From NCBI GenBank assembly GCA_050250695.1, contig JBFWOE010000070.1, positions 1-15,201 on the forward strand: a DNA stretch of 15,201 bases. The letters run 5' to 3'. The DNA comes from Ga0077527 sp050250695. Lineage in GTDB: Bacteria > Pseudomonadota > Gammaproteobacteria > Burkholderiales > SG8-41. A program made the translations under genes and the position numbers. Under the pieces are notes generated by a model, which was not told the DNA's origin, did no database searches, and saw only the letters and a program-made list of their open reading frames with translations. Shown piece after piece: positions 1 to 8,949 of the stretch (positions are counted from its first letter, which is position 1; each line of letters opens with the position of its first letter).

Positions 1-2950
<2,950 letters not shown>

Positions 2951-2979
2951 TCGGCCATGGGATTCCGCATCGGGCAGCC

Positions 2980-3435
2980 ATGATCCGCTTTGCATCAACA
3001 TTACGCGTGTTTTTCGCCTGTGCCATGGGGCTGACGGCTTCGTGCACCATGCTCGACGAACCGCCGATCGCCTTGCCCGAGGGCCGCTGGGAGCTGCTTA
3101 CGGCGAGTTTCACCGACACCGGGCGCATCCCCGGTGTGCCGCGCGCAACGCTGGAAATCCGCGGCGCCCGTCTGGCGGCATACGGCGGCTGCAACAACGG
3201 CACCGGCAGCGTGGCCTCGGTCGACGGACGGATGGTGGTCGAAGCTCTGGCAACGACGCGGCGCGCCTGCCTCGAGCCGCTGGGCGGCTTCGAAGGCCGG
3301 CTGTTCAGGATGCTGCGCGAAAAACCCTATTTCCGCGTTGAAAACGGCGTGCTGACGCTCGCAGCGGGCGATCTCAGCGCGCGTTTCCGGCGCCTGCCCG
3401 AAACCAAAGCTGCAGCAAAACCGGCGGCACCATGA
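2980..3435 (+). CDS. META/HslJ-domain lipoprotein
   Basis: Small envelope protein of 151 residues. The N-terminus is a signal peptide of lipoprotein type: a basic start, a hydrophobic stretch (FFACAMGLTA) and a cysteine at residue 22 preceded by T-A-S, an acceptable though not ideal lipobox. The rest matches the META domain of the HslJ family: GRWELL near the start of the domain, then the hallmark GGCNNGTGSV, TTRRAC and a C-terminal FRVENGVLTL strand. HslJ of E. coli is a heat-inducible outer-membrane lipoprotein linked to novobiocin resistance; the biochemical role of META domains is unknown. The stop codon overlaps the next ATG by four bases (ATGA), suggesting translational coupling with the pirin gene. 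No strong Shine-Dalgarno is visible before the ATG. The domain call is firm, the function is not. Confidence 0.85.
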   Translation: MIRFASTLRVFFACAMGLTASCTMLDEPPIALPEGRWELLTASFTDTGRIPGVPRATLEIRGARLAAYGGCNNGTGSVASVDGRMVVEALATTRRACLEPLGGFEGRLFRMLREKPYFRVENGVLTLAAGDLSARFRRLPETKAAAKPAAP

Positions 3436-4298
3436 TCACGCAGACACTGACGGCGCACGTCAAGGACCTCGGCGGCGGTTTCGAGGTGCGGCGCCTGCTG
3501 CCGGCGGCGACGCGCCGCATGATCGGGCCGTTCATTTTTTTCGATCACATGGGCCCGGCAAGCTTCGAGCCCGGCGGCGGCATCGACGTGCGCCCGCATC
3601 CCCACATCGGCCTGGCCACCGTCACCTACCTGTTCGAAGGCGCGATCATGCACCGCGACAGCCTGGGCTGCGTACAACGTATTACCCCGGGCGACGTCAA
3701 CTGGATGACCGCCGGCCGCGGCATCGTCCATTCCGAACGCAGCCCCGACGATGAACGCAATACCGCGCGCGTCCTGCACGGCATCCAGTCCTGGGTCGCG
3801 CTGCCGCGCGCCGAGGAACGGACTGCACCGGCGTTCACGCACCATCCCGCGGACACTCTCCCGGAAATGCGCTGGGGCGCGGCCACGATGCGGCTGATCG
3901 CCGGCGAGGCCTATGGCCTGCTTGCGCCGGCAAAAACCTACTCGCCGATGTTTTACTGCGCGGTCGAGGCCGCCGGCGCAGCCCAGTTCGACCTGCCCGC
4001 AGAACATGCCGAGCGTGCGGTTTATGTCGTCGAGGGCGAAGTTGCCGTCGATGACGCCACGGTTGCGCCGCGCACAGTCGCCGTGCTCGGCCCCGGCAGT
4101 GACGCCCGCATCCGCGTCAACGCAGGAGCGCGGCTGATGCTGTTCGGCGGGGCGGCCATGGACGGCGAGCGCCACATCGCCTGGAATTTCGTCGCCAGCG
4201 ACCGGGCTCTGATCGAAGAAGCGCGTGAGCGCTGGCGCGACCGGCGCTTCGATCCGGTGCCCGGGGAAACCGAATTCATCCCGTTGCCGGAACGCTAG
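3432..4298 (+). CDS. Pirin family protein (YhhW-like bicupin)
   Basis: Two-cupin protein of 288 residues, the usual bacterial pirin length. The N-terminal cupin has the metal-binding set of the family: H56 and H58 in RPHPHIGLAT, then H100 and E102 in GRGIVHSE, all intact. RRLLPAATRRMIGPFIFFDH is the typical pirin opening and WNFVAS the typical end. E. coli YhhW and human pirin show quercetin 2,3-dioxygenase activity in vitro, but the natural substrate of most bacterial pirins is unknown, so an enzymatic name would be a guess. No signal peptide is seen, so it should be cytoplasmic. Its ATG overlaps the stop of the lipoprotein gene upstream, and pdxH follows 33 bp later, so the three genes look like one transcription unit. 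Family assignment is very sure. Confidence 0.93.
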   Translation: MITQTLTAHVKDLGGGFEVRRLLPAATRRMIGPFIFFDHMGPASFEPGGGIDVRPHPHIGLATVTYLFEGAIMHRDSLGCVQRITPGDVNWMTAGRGIVHSERSPDDERNTARVLHGIQSWVALPRAEERTAPAFTHHPADTLPEMRWGAATMRLIAGEAYGLLAPAKTYSPMFYCAVEAAGAAQFDLPAEHAERAVYVVEGEVAVDDATVAPRTVAVLGPGSDARIRVNAGARLMLFGGAAMDGERHIAWNFVASDRALIEEARERWRDRRFDPVPGETEFIPLPER

Positions 4299-4299
4299 C

Positions 4300-4335
4300 A
4301 TGAAATTATCCCCTGCCGCAGGACGACTGCCTTGA
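4300..4335 (+). other. Possible 11-codon leader ORF ahead of pdxH
   Basis: An ATG directly after the pirin stop opens an 11-codon frame (MKLSPAAGRLP) whose TGA overlaps the TTG start of pdxH as TTGA. It could couple pdxH translation to upstream ribosomes. There is no clear ribosome binding site for it and no comparative evidence, so it may be chance. Confidence 0.2.
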
Positions 4336-4961
4336 GCATAGCCGCGCTGCGCCGCGAATACCGCGGTGAACCCCTGAATGAAAGCGATGTCGCGACCGAT
4401 CCGTACGCGCAGTTCCGGCACTGGTTCGACGAGGCGGTGCGTGCGGAACTGCCGACGCCCAATGCCATGACCCTGGCCACGGCCGACGCATCGGGACAGC
4501 CCTCTGCGCGCATCGTGCTGCTGAAGGGCGTCGACGACGACGGGTTCGTGTTTTATACCAGCTACTCGAGCCGCAAGGGCCGCGAACTCGCCGCCAATGC
4601 GCGCGCGGCCCTGGTGTTTTACTGGGTCGAGCTCGAACGCGAGGTGCGCGTCGAGGGCAGCGTTGCCAGGGTCCCGGCGGCGGAATCCGACGCCTATTTC
4701 GACCAGCGTCCGCTGGGCAGCCGCCACGCCGCCATCGCCTCGCCGCAAAGCGAAACGGTGGCTGATCGCGCCGCGCTGGAACAGCGTTTCGCCGAGGCCG
4801 AAAAACTGGGTGACAGCCCACGGCGGCCGGCGCACTGGGGCGGCTACCGGCTGACGCCGGTGTCCCTGGAATTCTGGCAGGGCAGGCCCAACCGGCTGCA
4901 CGACCGGCTGCTTTATACGTTGACCGGCAGCGGCTGGACCGTCAGCCGGCTGGCGCCCTGA
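4332..4961 (+). CDS. pdxH: Pyridoxamine 5'-phosphate oxidase
   Basis: FMN enzyme that oxidises PNP or PMP to pyridoxal 5'-phosphate, the last step of PLP synthesis and salvage, in the cytoplasm. The 209 residues match E. coli PdxH (218) along the full length: LRREY at 6-10 (substrate), RIVLLK at 60-65 (FMN), SRK at 80-82, Y122, R126 and S130 (phosphate of substrate), QS at 139-140, W169, RLH at 188-190 and R192, ending RLAP as in E. coli. One FMN-contact residue differs: the motif LERQV reads LEREV, so E104 stands where E. coli has Q111. The start is TTG, chosen because it gives the family N-terminus and has AGGA eight bases upstream; no in-frame ATG precedes it. It follows the pirin gene and meets the YHS gene tail to tail after 2 bp. 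Confidence 0.95.
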   Translation: MSIAALRREYRGEPLNESDVATDPYAQFRHWFDEAVRAELPTPNAMTLATADASGQPSARIVLLKGVDDDGFVFYTSYSSRKGRELAANARAALVFYWVELEREVRVEGSVARVPAAESDAYFDQRPLGSRHAAIASPQSETVADRAALEQRFAEAEKLGDSPRRPAHWGGYRLTPVSLEFWQGRPNRLHDRLLYTLTGSGWTVSRLAP

Positions 4962-4963
4962 CG

Positions 4964-5527
4964 CTAAGGTTTTTTACCGTGGCGCCGCTGCCACTCGGCT
5001 TCGAGTTCGGCATCGGTCCTGTAGTGCGGTACGCGGAAGACATAGCGGTACCAGTTCTGCAGCCGGAACGGCCGCTCCCGGGTTTCGTTTTCCCAGTACC
5101 AGTCGCCGAGCCGGATGTTTTTTTCCTGGTCCATTTCCCAGTGCCGGCGTGATCTCGCCCCGCCGAACAGGTAGAGGCGCCCTTCGACGATCTTGAAGGT
5201 ATCGGCGCCGATGTTGGCTTTCAGCGCATACGGCGCACCGCTGGCGCAGAATCCGCCATAGGCCGGCACATAACGTTGCGGCGAGATCAGGAATTGCCGG
5301 CGGTGTTCTTCGTTGATGAAACGATAGGTCGCGCCGTCGTGCTGTGCCCTGATCCGCGGATCCCCGCGCAGCGCCTTGTTCAGCGTGTGATAAGCCACGG
5401 GGTCATTGCCGCGCAGCATCAGGTCCGTGTCATCGCCGTCGGCCACCACGTTGATCGTGGCACAGGCTGAAAGCATGGCCAGGATTGCCACCACCGCCAG
5501 CCTTGATGCGGGGTTCATGTACAACAT
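4964..5527 (-). CDS. YHS-domain lipoprotein
   Basis: Predicted 187-residue envelope lipoprotein. The start was placed at 5527 because a strong AGGAGGG lies about 9 bases upstream and the product then begins with a compact signal peptide ending in the lipobox LSAC (C22). The frame extends further up to 5632, but that part is not signal-like. Residues about 40-125 fit the YHS family seen in many proteobacteria: GNDPVAY, a central HDGATYRF, ...YVPAYGGFCA and a KIVEGRLYLF strand. C94 in GGFC is the position often conserved as Cys in this family. The last ~60 residues are rich in Trp, Tyr, Arg and charged residues and are not assigned to any domain. YHS domains are thought to bind metal; the role of this group is unknown. 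It is convergent with pdxH and divergent from the transporter gene. Confidence 0.85.
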   Translation of the reverse strand: MLYMNPASRLAVVAILAMLSACATINVVADGDDTDLMLRGNDPVAYHTLNKALRGDPRIRAQHDGATYRFINEEHRRQFLISPQRYVPAYGGFCASGAPYALKANIGADTFKIVEGRLYLFGGARSRRHWEMDQEKNIRLGDWYWENETRERPFRLQNWYRYVFRVPHYRTDAELEAEWQRRHGKKP

Positions 5528-5549
5528 CGCGCCGTCCCTCCTGCCGCCC

Positions 5550-5555
5550 ATCATA
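5550..5555 (-). promoter_or_regulatory. Possible -10 box for the YHS lipoprotein gene
   Basis: On the minus strand this reads TATGAT, 22 bp from the chosen ATG. It would place the transcript start almost on the ribosome binding site, and no good -35 is visible, so support is weak. Confidence 0.2.
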
Positions 5556-5599
5556 CGACAACGTACGGGCTGCGGATGCCCGGTGGGCAGGCCCGGCGC

Positions 5600-5605
5600 T
5601 ATACT
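5600..5605 (+). promoter_or_regulatory. Possible -10 box for the EamA transporter gene
   Basis: TATACT lies 32 bp before the proposed TTG start. The -35 position (TGCCCG at 17 bp) is poor. It falls in the ~110 bp divergent gap between the YHS lipoprotein and transporter genes. Confidence 0.3.
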
Positions 5606-5637
5606 GCGGGCCTTTCCCGTCTGTTCCGGCAAATTTC

Positions 5638-6534
5638 TTGGCGCCTGCCCACTACGGCCGTACCCGCGACACCCTGCTGGCGTGGTATTTCGTCTCGGTC
5701 TGGGGTTCCGGCTTCATCGCCACCAAGATCGGGCTGCAGCACGCCGCGCCGTTCACTTTCCTGACGCTGCGCTTCGCCTTCGGCATCCTCTGCCTGGCGG
5801 CCATCGTGCTGATCGTCAAGCCGCGATGGCCTGCCGACCGGCGCGAACTCGGTCACATCATCGTCGCCGGATTGCTGATGCACGCTGTGCACCTCGGCGG
5901 CAGCCATTACACGCAGTACCTCGGCATGTCCGCCGGCATCACCGCAGTGCTGCTGTCGATACAGCCACTGCTGACCGCGATCATCGCCGGACGCTGGATG
6001 CGCGAGCGGCTGAGCCTGAGGCAATGGCTGGGCATCGCCGTCGGTCTCGCTGGTGTCACGCTGATCGTCTGGCACAAGATCGACGTGCGCGAAGCGACTC
6101 TGGGCGCGCTCGTCGCGGTCGGCGTTTCACTGGCCGGCGTCACCGCCGGCACGCTCTACCAGCGCACCTGGTGTCCGGCGGTGGATCTGCGTGCCGCGGC
6201 CCTGCTGCAGTTTGTCGCAACCATCTTGGTGCTGGCGCCACTGGCGTGGTTCGTGGAAGGTGGGTCGGTACGCTGGTCGTGGTCACTGGCAGCCGCGATC
6301 GTGTTCCTGGTGATCGGTGCCTCGATACTTGCCGTCAACGCACTGCATGTGCTGATGCGGCGCGGACAGGCCACGCGGGTCACCAGCCTGATCTACCTGA
6401 CACCGGTCTTCGCAGTGGGACTCGAACTGACCATGTTCGGCGTGGTGCCGACAGCGATATCGCTTGCCGGCATCATCATCACCTGCGCCGGCGTCGCCAT
6501 GGTGTCGTGGCGCGCACGGCCGGAACAGCACTGA
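5638..6534 (+). CDS. DMT superfamily EamA-type permease
   Basis: Inner-membrane transporter of the drug/metabolite type, 298 residues from the proposed start. Two EamA halves are visible with about ten hydrophobic segments. The first half begins LLAWYFVSVWGSGFIATK, the classic EamA opening, followed by APFTFLTLRFAFGIL and SIQPLLTAIIA. The second half contains the GTLYQRTW turn, WSLAAAIVFLVIGASILAVNAL and YLTPVFAVGLELTMFGV. The substrate cannot be predicted; family members export amino acids, nucleotides or drugs. The frame is open far upstream, but that part is Pro/Arg/Ser-rich, lies over the start of the YHS gene and does not look like a permease. The TTG at 5638 places the first membrane segment about 10 residues in; no ATG fits and no clear ribosome binding site is seen, so the start is uncertain. 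A terminator follows within 10 bp. Confidence 0.88.
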   Translation: MAPAHYGRTRDTLLAWYFVSVWGSGFIATKIGLQHAAPFTFLTLRFAFGILCLAAIVLIVKPRWPADRRELGHIIVAGLLMHAVHLGGSHYTQYLGMSAGITAVLLSIQPLLTAIIAGRWMRERLSLRQWLGIAVGLAGVTLIVWHKIDVREATLGALVAVGVSLAGVTAGTLYQRTWCPAVDLRAAALLQFVATILVLAPLAWFVEGGSVRWSWSLAAAIVFLVIGASILAVNALHVLMRRGQATRVTSLIYLTPVFAVGLELTMFGVVPTAISLAGIIITCAGVAMVSWRARPEQH

Positions 6535-6540
6535 AACCAT

Positions 6541-6568
6541 AAAAAAACGGGGCGTGAACGCCCCGTTT
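6541..6568. terminator. Two-way rho-independent terminator between the EamA and SWIB genes
   Basis: Perfect inverted repeat AAACGGGGCG / CGCCCCGTTT with a TGAA loop (stem 6545-6554 with 6559-6568). A run of seven A precedes it, which gives a T run on the minus strand and makes a strong terminator for the SWIB gene. On the plus strand a weaker T-rich tail (TTTCCTGATTTTT) follows, which can serve the transporter gene. Confidence 0.9.
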
Positions 6569-6589
6569 CCTGATTTTTCCTGGTAAAAC

Positions 6590-6904
6590 TTACTTGAGGT
6601 GTTTGTTGACCAGCTTGGTCATTTCGAACATCGACACCTGTTTCTTGCCGCCAAACACGTCCTTCAGTTTGTCGTCGGCGTTGATGTTGCGGCGGTTCTT
6701 GCTGTCCTGCAGGCCATGGCGCTTGATGTAAGCCCATATTTTCTTGGTCACTTCGGTGCGCGGCATGGCGCCGTTGCCGATCACGGCGCCCAGTGCGGCG
6801 CTCGGTTGCATCGGTTTCATGAATGCGGCATTGGGTTTACGCTTCGCGCCGCTTTTCTTTTTCTTCGCGGCGGGTTTCTTGCTAGCCTTTTTCTTTGCAG
6901 CCAT
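6590..6904 (-). CDS. SWIB/MDM2-domain protein with basic H1-like tail
   Basis: Small protein of 104 residues. Residues 1-24 hold eleven Lys and one Arg with Ala, Pro and Ser, like the tail of histone H1 or of bacterial H1-like proteins. From about residue 28 a SWIB domain follows: MKPMQPSAALGAVIG, MPRTEVTKKIWAYIKRHGLQD, NRRNINADDKLKDVFGG and a final helix MFEMTKLVNKHL. SWIB domains are best known from eukaryotic SWI/SNF chromatin complexes and from chlamydial proteins, where one is fused to topoisomerase I; stand-alone bacterial versions are common in some proteobacteria without a settled role. A DNA- or nucleoid-associated role is inferred from the tail. The start has GGGAGA about 9 bases upstream. 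The gene is monocistronic, with its own terminator and a repeat-rich promoter region. Confidence 0.9.
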   Translation of the reverse strand: MAAKKKASKKPAAKKKKSGAKRKPNAAFMKPMQPSAALGAVIGNGAMPRTEVTKKIWAYIKRHGLQDSKNRRNINADDKLKDVFGGKKQVSMFEMTKLVNKHLK

Positions 6905-6980
6905 CGATTGATCTCCCGTTCAGGTCTGTCTGGTTTAAGTCCGGTTAGTCTGCTTTGCCGTGGTGTTGCACGGTGACGAG

Positions 6981-7009
6981 AGGATGCCGAGGGAAAATGG
7001 CTTTGTCAA
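6981..7009 (-). promoter_or_regulatory. Candidate sigma-70 promoter of the SWIB gene
   Basis: On the minus strand a perfect TTGACA (7004-7009) is followed after 17 bp by CATCCT (6981-6986), which matches TATAAT at three positions including the key A2 and T6. The transcript would begin near 6974, giving a leader of about 70 nt before the ATG. The -35 is convincing, the -10 is weak. Confidence 0.45.
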
Positions 7010-7050
7010 CGTTTTCCAGAGGGAAAACGGTGTGCTGCACGAGGGAAAAA
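6989..7050. repeat. Three GAGGGAAAA repeats and a 7-bp palindrome upstream of the SWIB gene
   Basis: GAGGGAAAA occurs at 6989-6997, 7019-7027 and 7041-7049, with starts 30 and 22 bp apart. The middle copy is half of a perfect inverted repeat, GTTTTCC-AGAG-GGAAAAC (7011-7028), directly upstream of the candidate -35 box. One copy lies in the promoter spacer. The arrangement suggests binding sites for a regulator, possibly the SWIB protein itself; that is inference. Confidence 0.45.
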
Positions 7051-7082
7051 TTCGATTCACGCCGCAGCCGCCGCGGGCCGGA

Positions 7083-7290
7083 ATGAAATCCGTTTGTATC
7101 TCTGCCCGACTCGCCGCACAATAGCTGGCCCTGCGCCGGTTGTTCAGGCGCCACGGCCGCGACGCAAGAGCAGAAACAAATCAATGACCTAGTCGAGGAA
7201 CTTGAATTGTGTATCTGCAACAAATGCCTGTTCGGAACCGATACCCTGACGTCGCTGCGTGGTGACACGCTGATGCGTTTCCCTGGGTAA
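7083..7290 (+). pseudogene. Possible decayed small lipoprotein gene in the SWIB-DUF72 gap
   Basis: The 6905-7302 gap has no intact gene that I can support. From 7083 an ATG frame reads MKSVCISARLAAQ and then stops (7122-7124). In the frame beginning at 7087 the sequence continues as AGCSGATAATQEQKQINDL, then VEELELCICNKC, ending at a TAA at 7288-7290. Joined by a frameshift, the two parts resemble a signal peptide, a lipobox-like AGC and a mature start. The downstream frame has no start codon of its own. No family was recognised, and this may simply be non-coding sequence. Confidence 0.25.
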
Positions 7291-7302
7291 ACAGGCGCCG
7301 CC

Positions 7303-8316
7303 ATGGCCAAGCAGCTTTCCCTCTTTGAAGGTGATGCACGTCCCGGCACGCCGCACCGCGCGGTCACGCTTGCTGCGGCGCCAGTCGCCCAGGAAGTGCG
7401 CGACCTTGCCCGGCAGCTGCCGCCCGGCGTCCGGCTGGGAACATCATCGTGGCATTTCCCGGGGTGGAAAGGCCTGGTCTGGGCGGAAACGGCGGCTCCC
7501 GGCGACCTGTCGCGGTACGGACTTGCAGCCTATGCCCGACACCCCCTGTTCAGTACCGTTTGTGTCGATCGCGCGTTTTACGCGCCGCTGTCGGCGCGAC
7601 AATACGCGACCTACGCGCGGCAGGTGCCTGACGATTTCCGTTTCGTCATCAAGGCCCCCAGCCAGCTCACCAGTCCGTGGCTGCAGGGCGAAAACGGCGC
7701 ACGCGGCAAATCGAACAGGCAATTTCTCGATGCCACCTACGCCATCGAACAGTTCATCGAGCCCGTGCGCGCCGGACTGGAAGCGACCGCCGGTCCCCTG
7801 CTGTTCCAGTTCCCGCCACTCGGGCGCACGCTGACCCGCGCACCTGAACGTTTCATCGCCCAGTTGCAGGAATTCCTCGGCCGGCTGCCGAAGGGGCCGC
7901 TGTACGCGGTCGAGATGCGCGACGACCGGATCATCAACCGGCGGTTCTTCGCCTCGCTCAAGGAAACCGGGGTCCGCTACTGTCTGGGCGTGCATCCGCG
8001 CATGCCGCCGGTGGCTGCGCAGGCCGCGGCGATGTCGGGTTTCGGTCCGGGACCGCTGATCATCCGCTGGAATCTGCACACCGCCTACAGCTATGAAGAC
8101 GCGCGGATGCGTTTCACGCCCTTCGACCAGCTGGTCGACGAGGACAGCGCAACGCGCGAATCCATTGCACGCCTGTGCCTGGCGACGCTGGCGGCAGGCC
8201 AGGAGTGCACGATCATCGCCAACAACAAGGCTGAAGGTTCGGCGCCGCTGACGCTGATCAGGCTGGCGGAAGCCATCGTCACCGCGGCGCGCCAGCGCGC
8301 GCAGGCGGCCGAATGA
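7303..8316 (+). CDS. DUF72 (YecE-like) TIM-barrel protein with N-terminal clamp-type motif
   Basis: Cytoplasmic protein of 337 residues; E. coli YecE has 272. Family features run from about residue 42: VRLGTSSWHFPGWKG, the segment around FSTVCVDRAFYAPLS, DFRFVIKAPSQLT, GPLLFQFPP, LYAVEMRD, RYCLGVHPRMPP, PLIIRWNL and a C-terminal IIANNKAEGSAPLT. DUF72 proteins fold as TIM barrels; their reaction is unknown. The N-terminus MAKQLSLFEGD contains QLSLF at residues 4-8, which equals the consensus pentapeptide used by many proteins to bind the DNA polymerase sliding clamp, followed by a ~30-residue linker rich in Ala and Pro. That placement, on a flexible tail, is where such motifs work; a role at replication or repair sites is inference. 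The ATG fits, with only a weak AGG upstream. The gene stands alone and meets msrA tail to tail after 9 bp. Confidence 0.88.
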   Translation: MAKQLSLFEGDARPGTPHRAVTLAAAPVAQEVRDLARQLPPGVRLGTSSWHFPGWKGLVWAETAAPGDLSRYGLAAYARHPLFSTVCVDRAFYAPLSARQYATYARQVPDDFRFVIKAPSQLTSPWLQGENGARGKSNRQFLDATYAIEQFIEPVRAGLEATAGPLLFQFPPLGRTLTRAPERFIAQLQEFLGRLPKGPLYAVEMRDDRIINRRFFASLKETGVRYCLGVHPRMPPVAAQAAAMSGFGPGPLIIRWNLHTAYSYEDARMRFTPFDQLVDEDSATRESIARLCLATLAAGQECTIIANNKAEGSAPLTLIRLAEAIVTAARQRAQAAE

Positions 8317-8325
8317 AGCCGTAAG

Positions 8326-8886
8326 CTATTTTTTCAGCCTGGCAGCGTACTGCCTGCGGAATTTCGCGACCTTGGGCGACACCACGTACTGGCAGTACGG
8401 CTGGCGTGGATTGCGTTCGAAATATTCCTGGTGGTACTTCTCGGCTTCGTAGAATCGCACCGCCGGCGCGATTTCGGTGACGATGGGATCTGCATAGGCT
8501 TTTTCAGCGGTCAGGCGGCGCACGGCATTTTGCGCGGCTTCCAGCTGCGCAGGCGAGTGGTAATAGATCACCGAACGGTACTGGGTGCCGACATCATTGC
8601 CCTGCATGTTCAGCGTCGTCGGATCGTGGATCGTGAAAAACACGTCGAGCAGCTCATCGTAGCTGATAATCGCGGGATCAAAAGTCACCCTGACGACCTC
8701 GGCATGGCCGGTATCGCCGCCGCAGATGTCCTCGTAGGTCGGATTTTCGGTATGTCCGCCGCTGTAGCCTGACTCGACCGAGGTGACGCCGGCCAGCCCG
8801 TCGAACACGGCTTCCAGGCACCAGAAACAGCCGCCACCGAGCGTGGCGATTTCACCCATGCCTGCGTTTTCAGCTGCGGCGTTCAT
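8326..8886 (-). CDS. msrA: Peptide-methionine (S)-S-oxide reductase, cytoplasmic type
   Basis: Repairs methionine-S-sulfoxide in proteins and free methionine. The product has 186 residues from the ATG at 8886, which has AGGG eight bases upstream; a GTG three codons earlier is the alternative start. Motifs: GGGCFWC with the catalytic C20 (and C23), SVESGYSGGHTENPTYEDIC, TGHAEVV, and DPTTLNMQGNDVGTQYRS, the standard MsrA core. A likely resolving cysteine is C165 in PYCQYVVSPK near the C-terminus. There is no signal peptide, so it is cytoplasmic. It lies 63 bp downstream of fbp on the same strand and is probably cotranscribed with it. It belongs to a different MsrA subgroup from the second copy beyond fbp (10038-10676), which is exported and ends in a GCGR motif. 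Confidence 0.95.
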   Translation of the reverse strand: MNAAAENAGMGEIATLGGGCFWCLEAVFDGLAGVTSVESGYSGGHTENPTYEDICGGDTGHAEVVRVTFDPAIISYDELLDVFFTIHDPTTLNMQGNDVGTQYRSVIYYHSPAQLEAAQNAVRRLTAEKAYADPIVTEIAPAVRFYEAEKYHQEYFERNPRQPYCQYVVSPKVAKFRRQYAARLKK

Positions 8887-8949
8887 GTTTATCACCCTGG
8901 CGGAGCATGCACGATGCCGGTTGGTCGCGGCGCAACGCGGATCCTGACA

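Noticed and set aside
3327..4901. Long minus-strand open frame (524 codons) opposite the META, pirin and pdxH genes
   Set aside because: It is a shadow of GC-rich coding DNA; the product has low-complexity Arg/Gly/Ala composition with no motifs, while the plus strand carries three clear families.
5485..5637. Upstream extension of the EamA transporter from the ATG at 5485
   Set aside because: The added ~50 residues are Pro/Arg/Ser-rich, lie over the start of the oppositely oriented YHS gene and do not fit the family.
6945..7367. Minus-strand ORF of 140 codons across the SWIB-DUF72 gap
   Set aside because: It overlaps the SWIB promoter and the DUF72 start, has no motif and a composition typical of a spurious frame.
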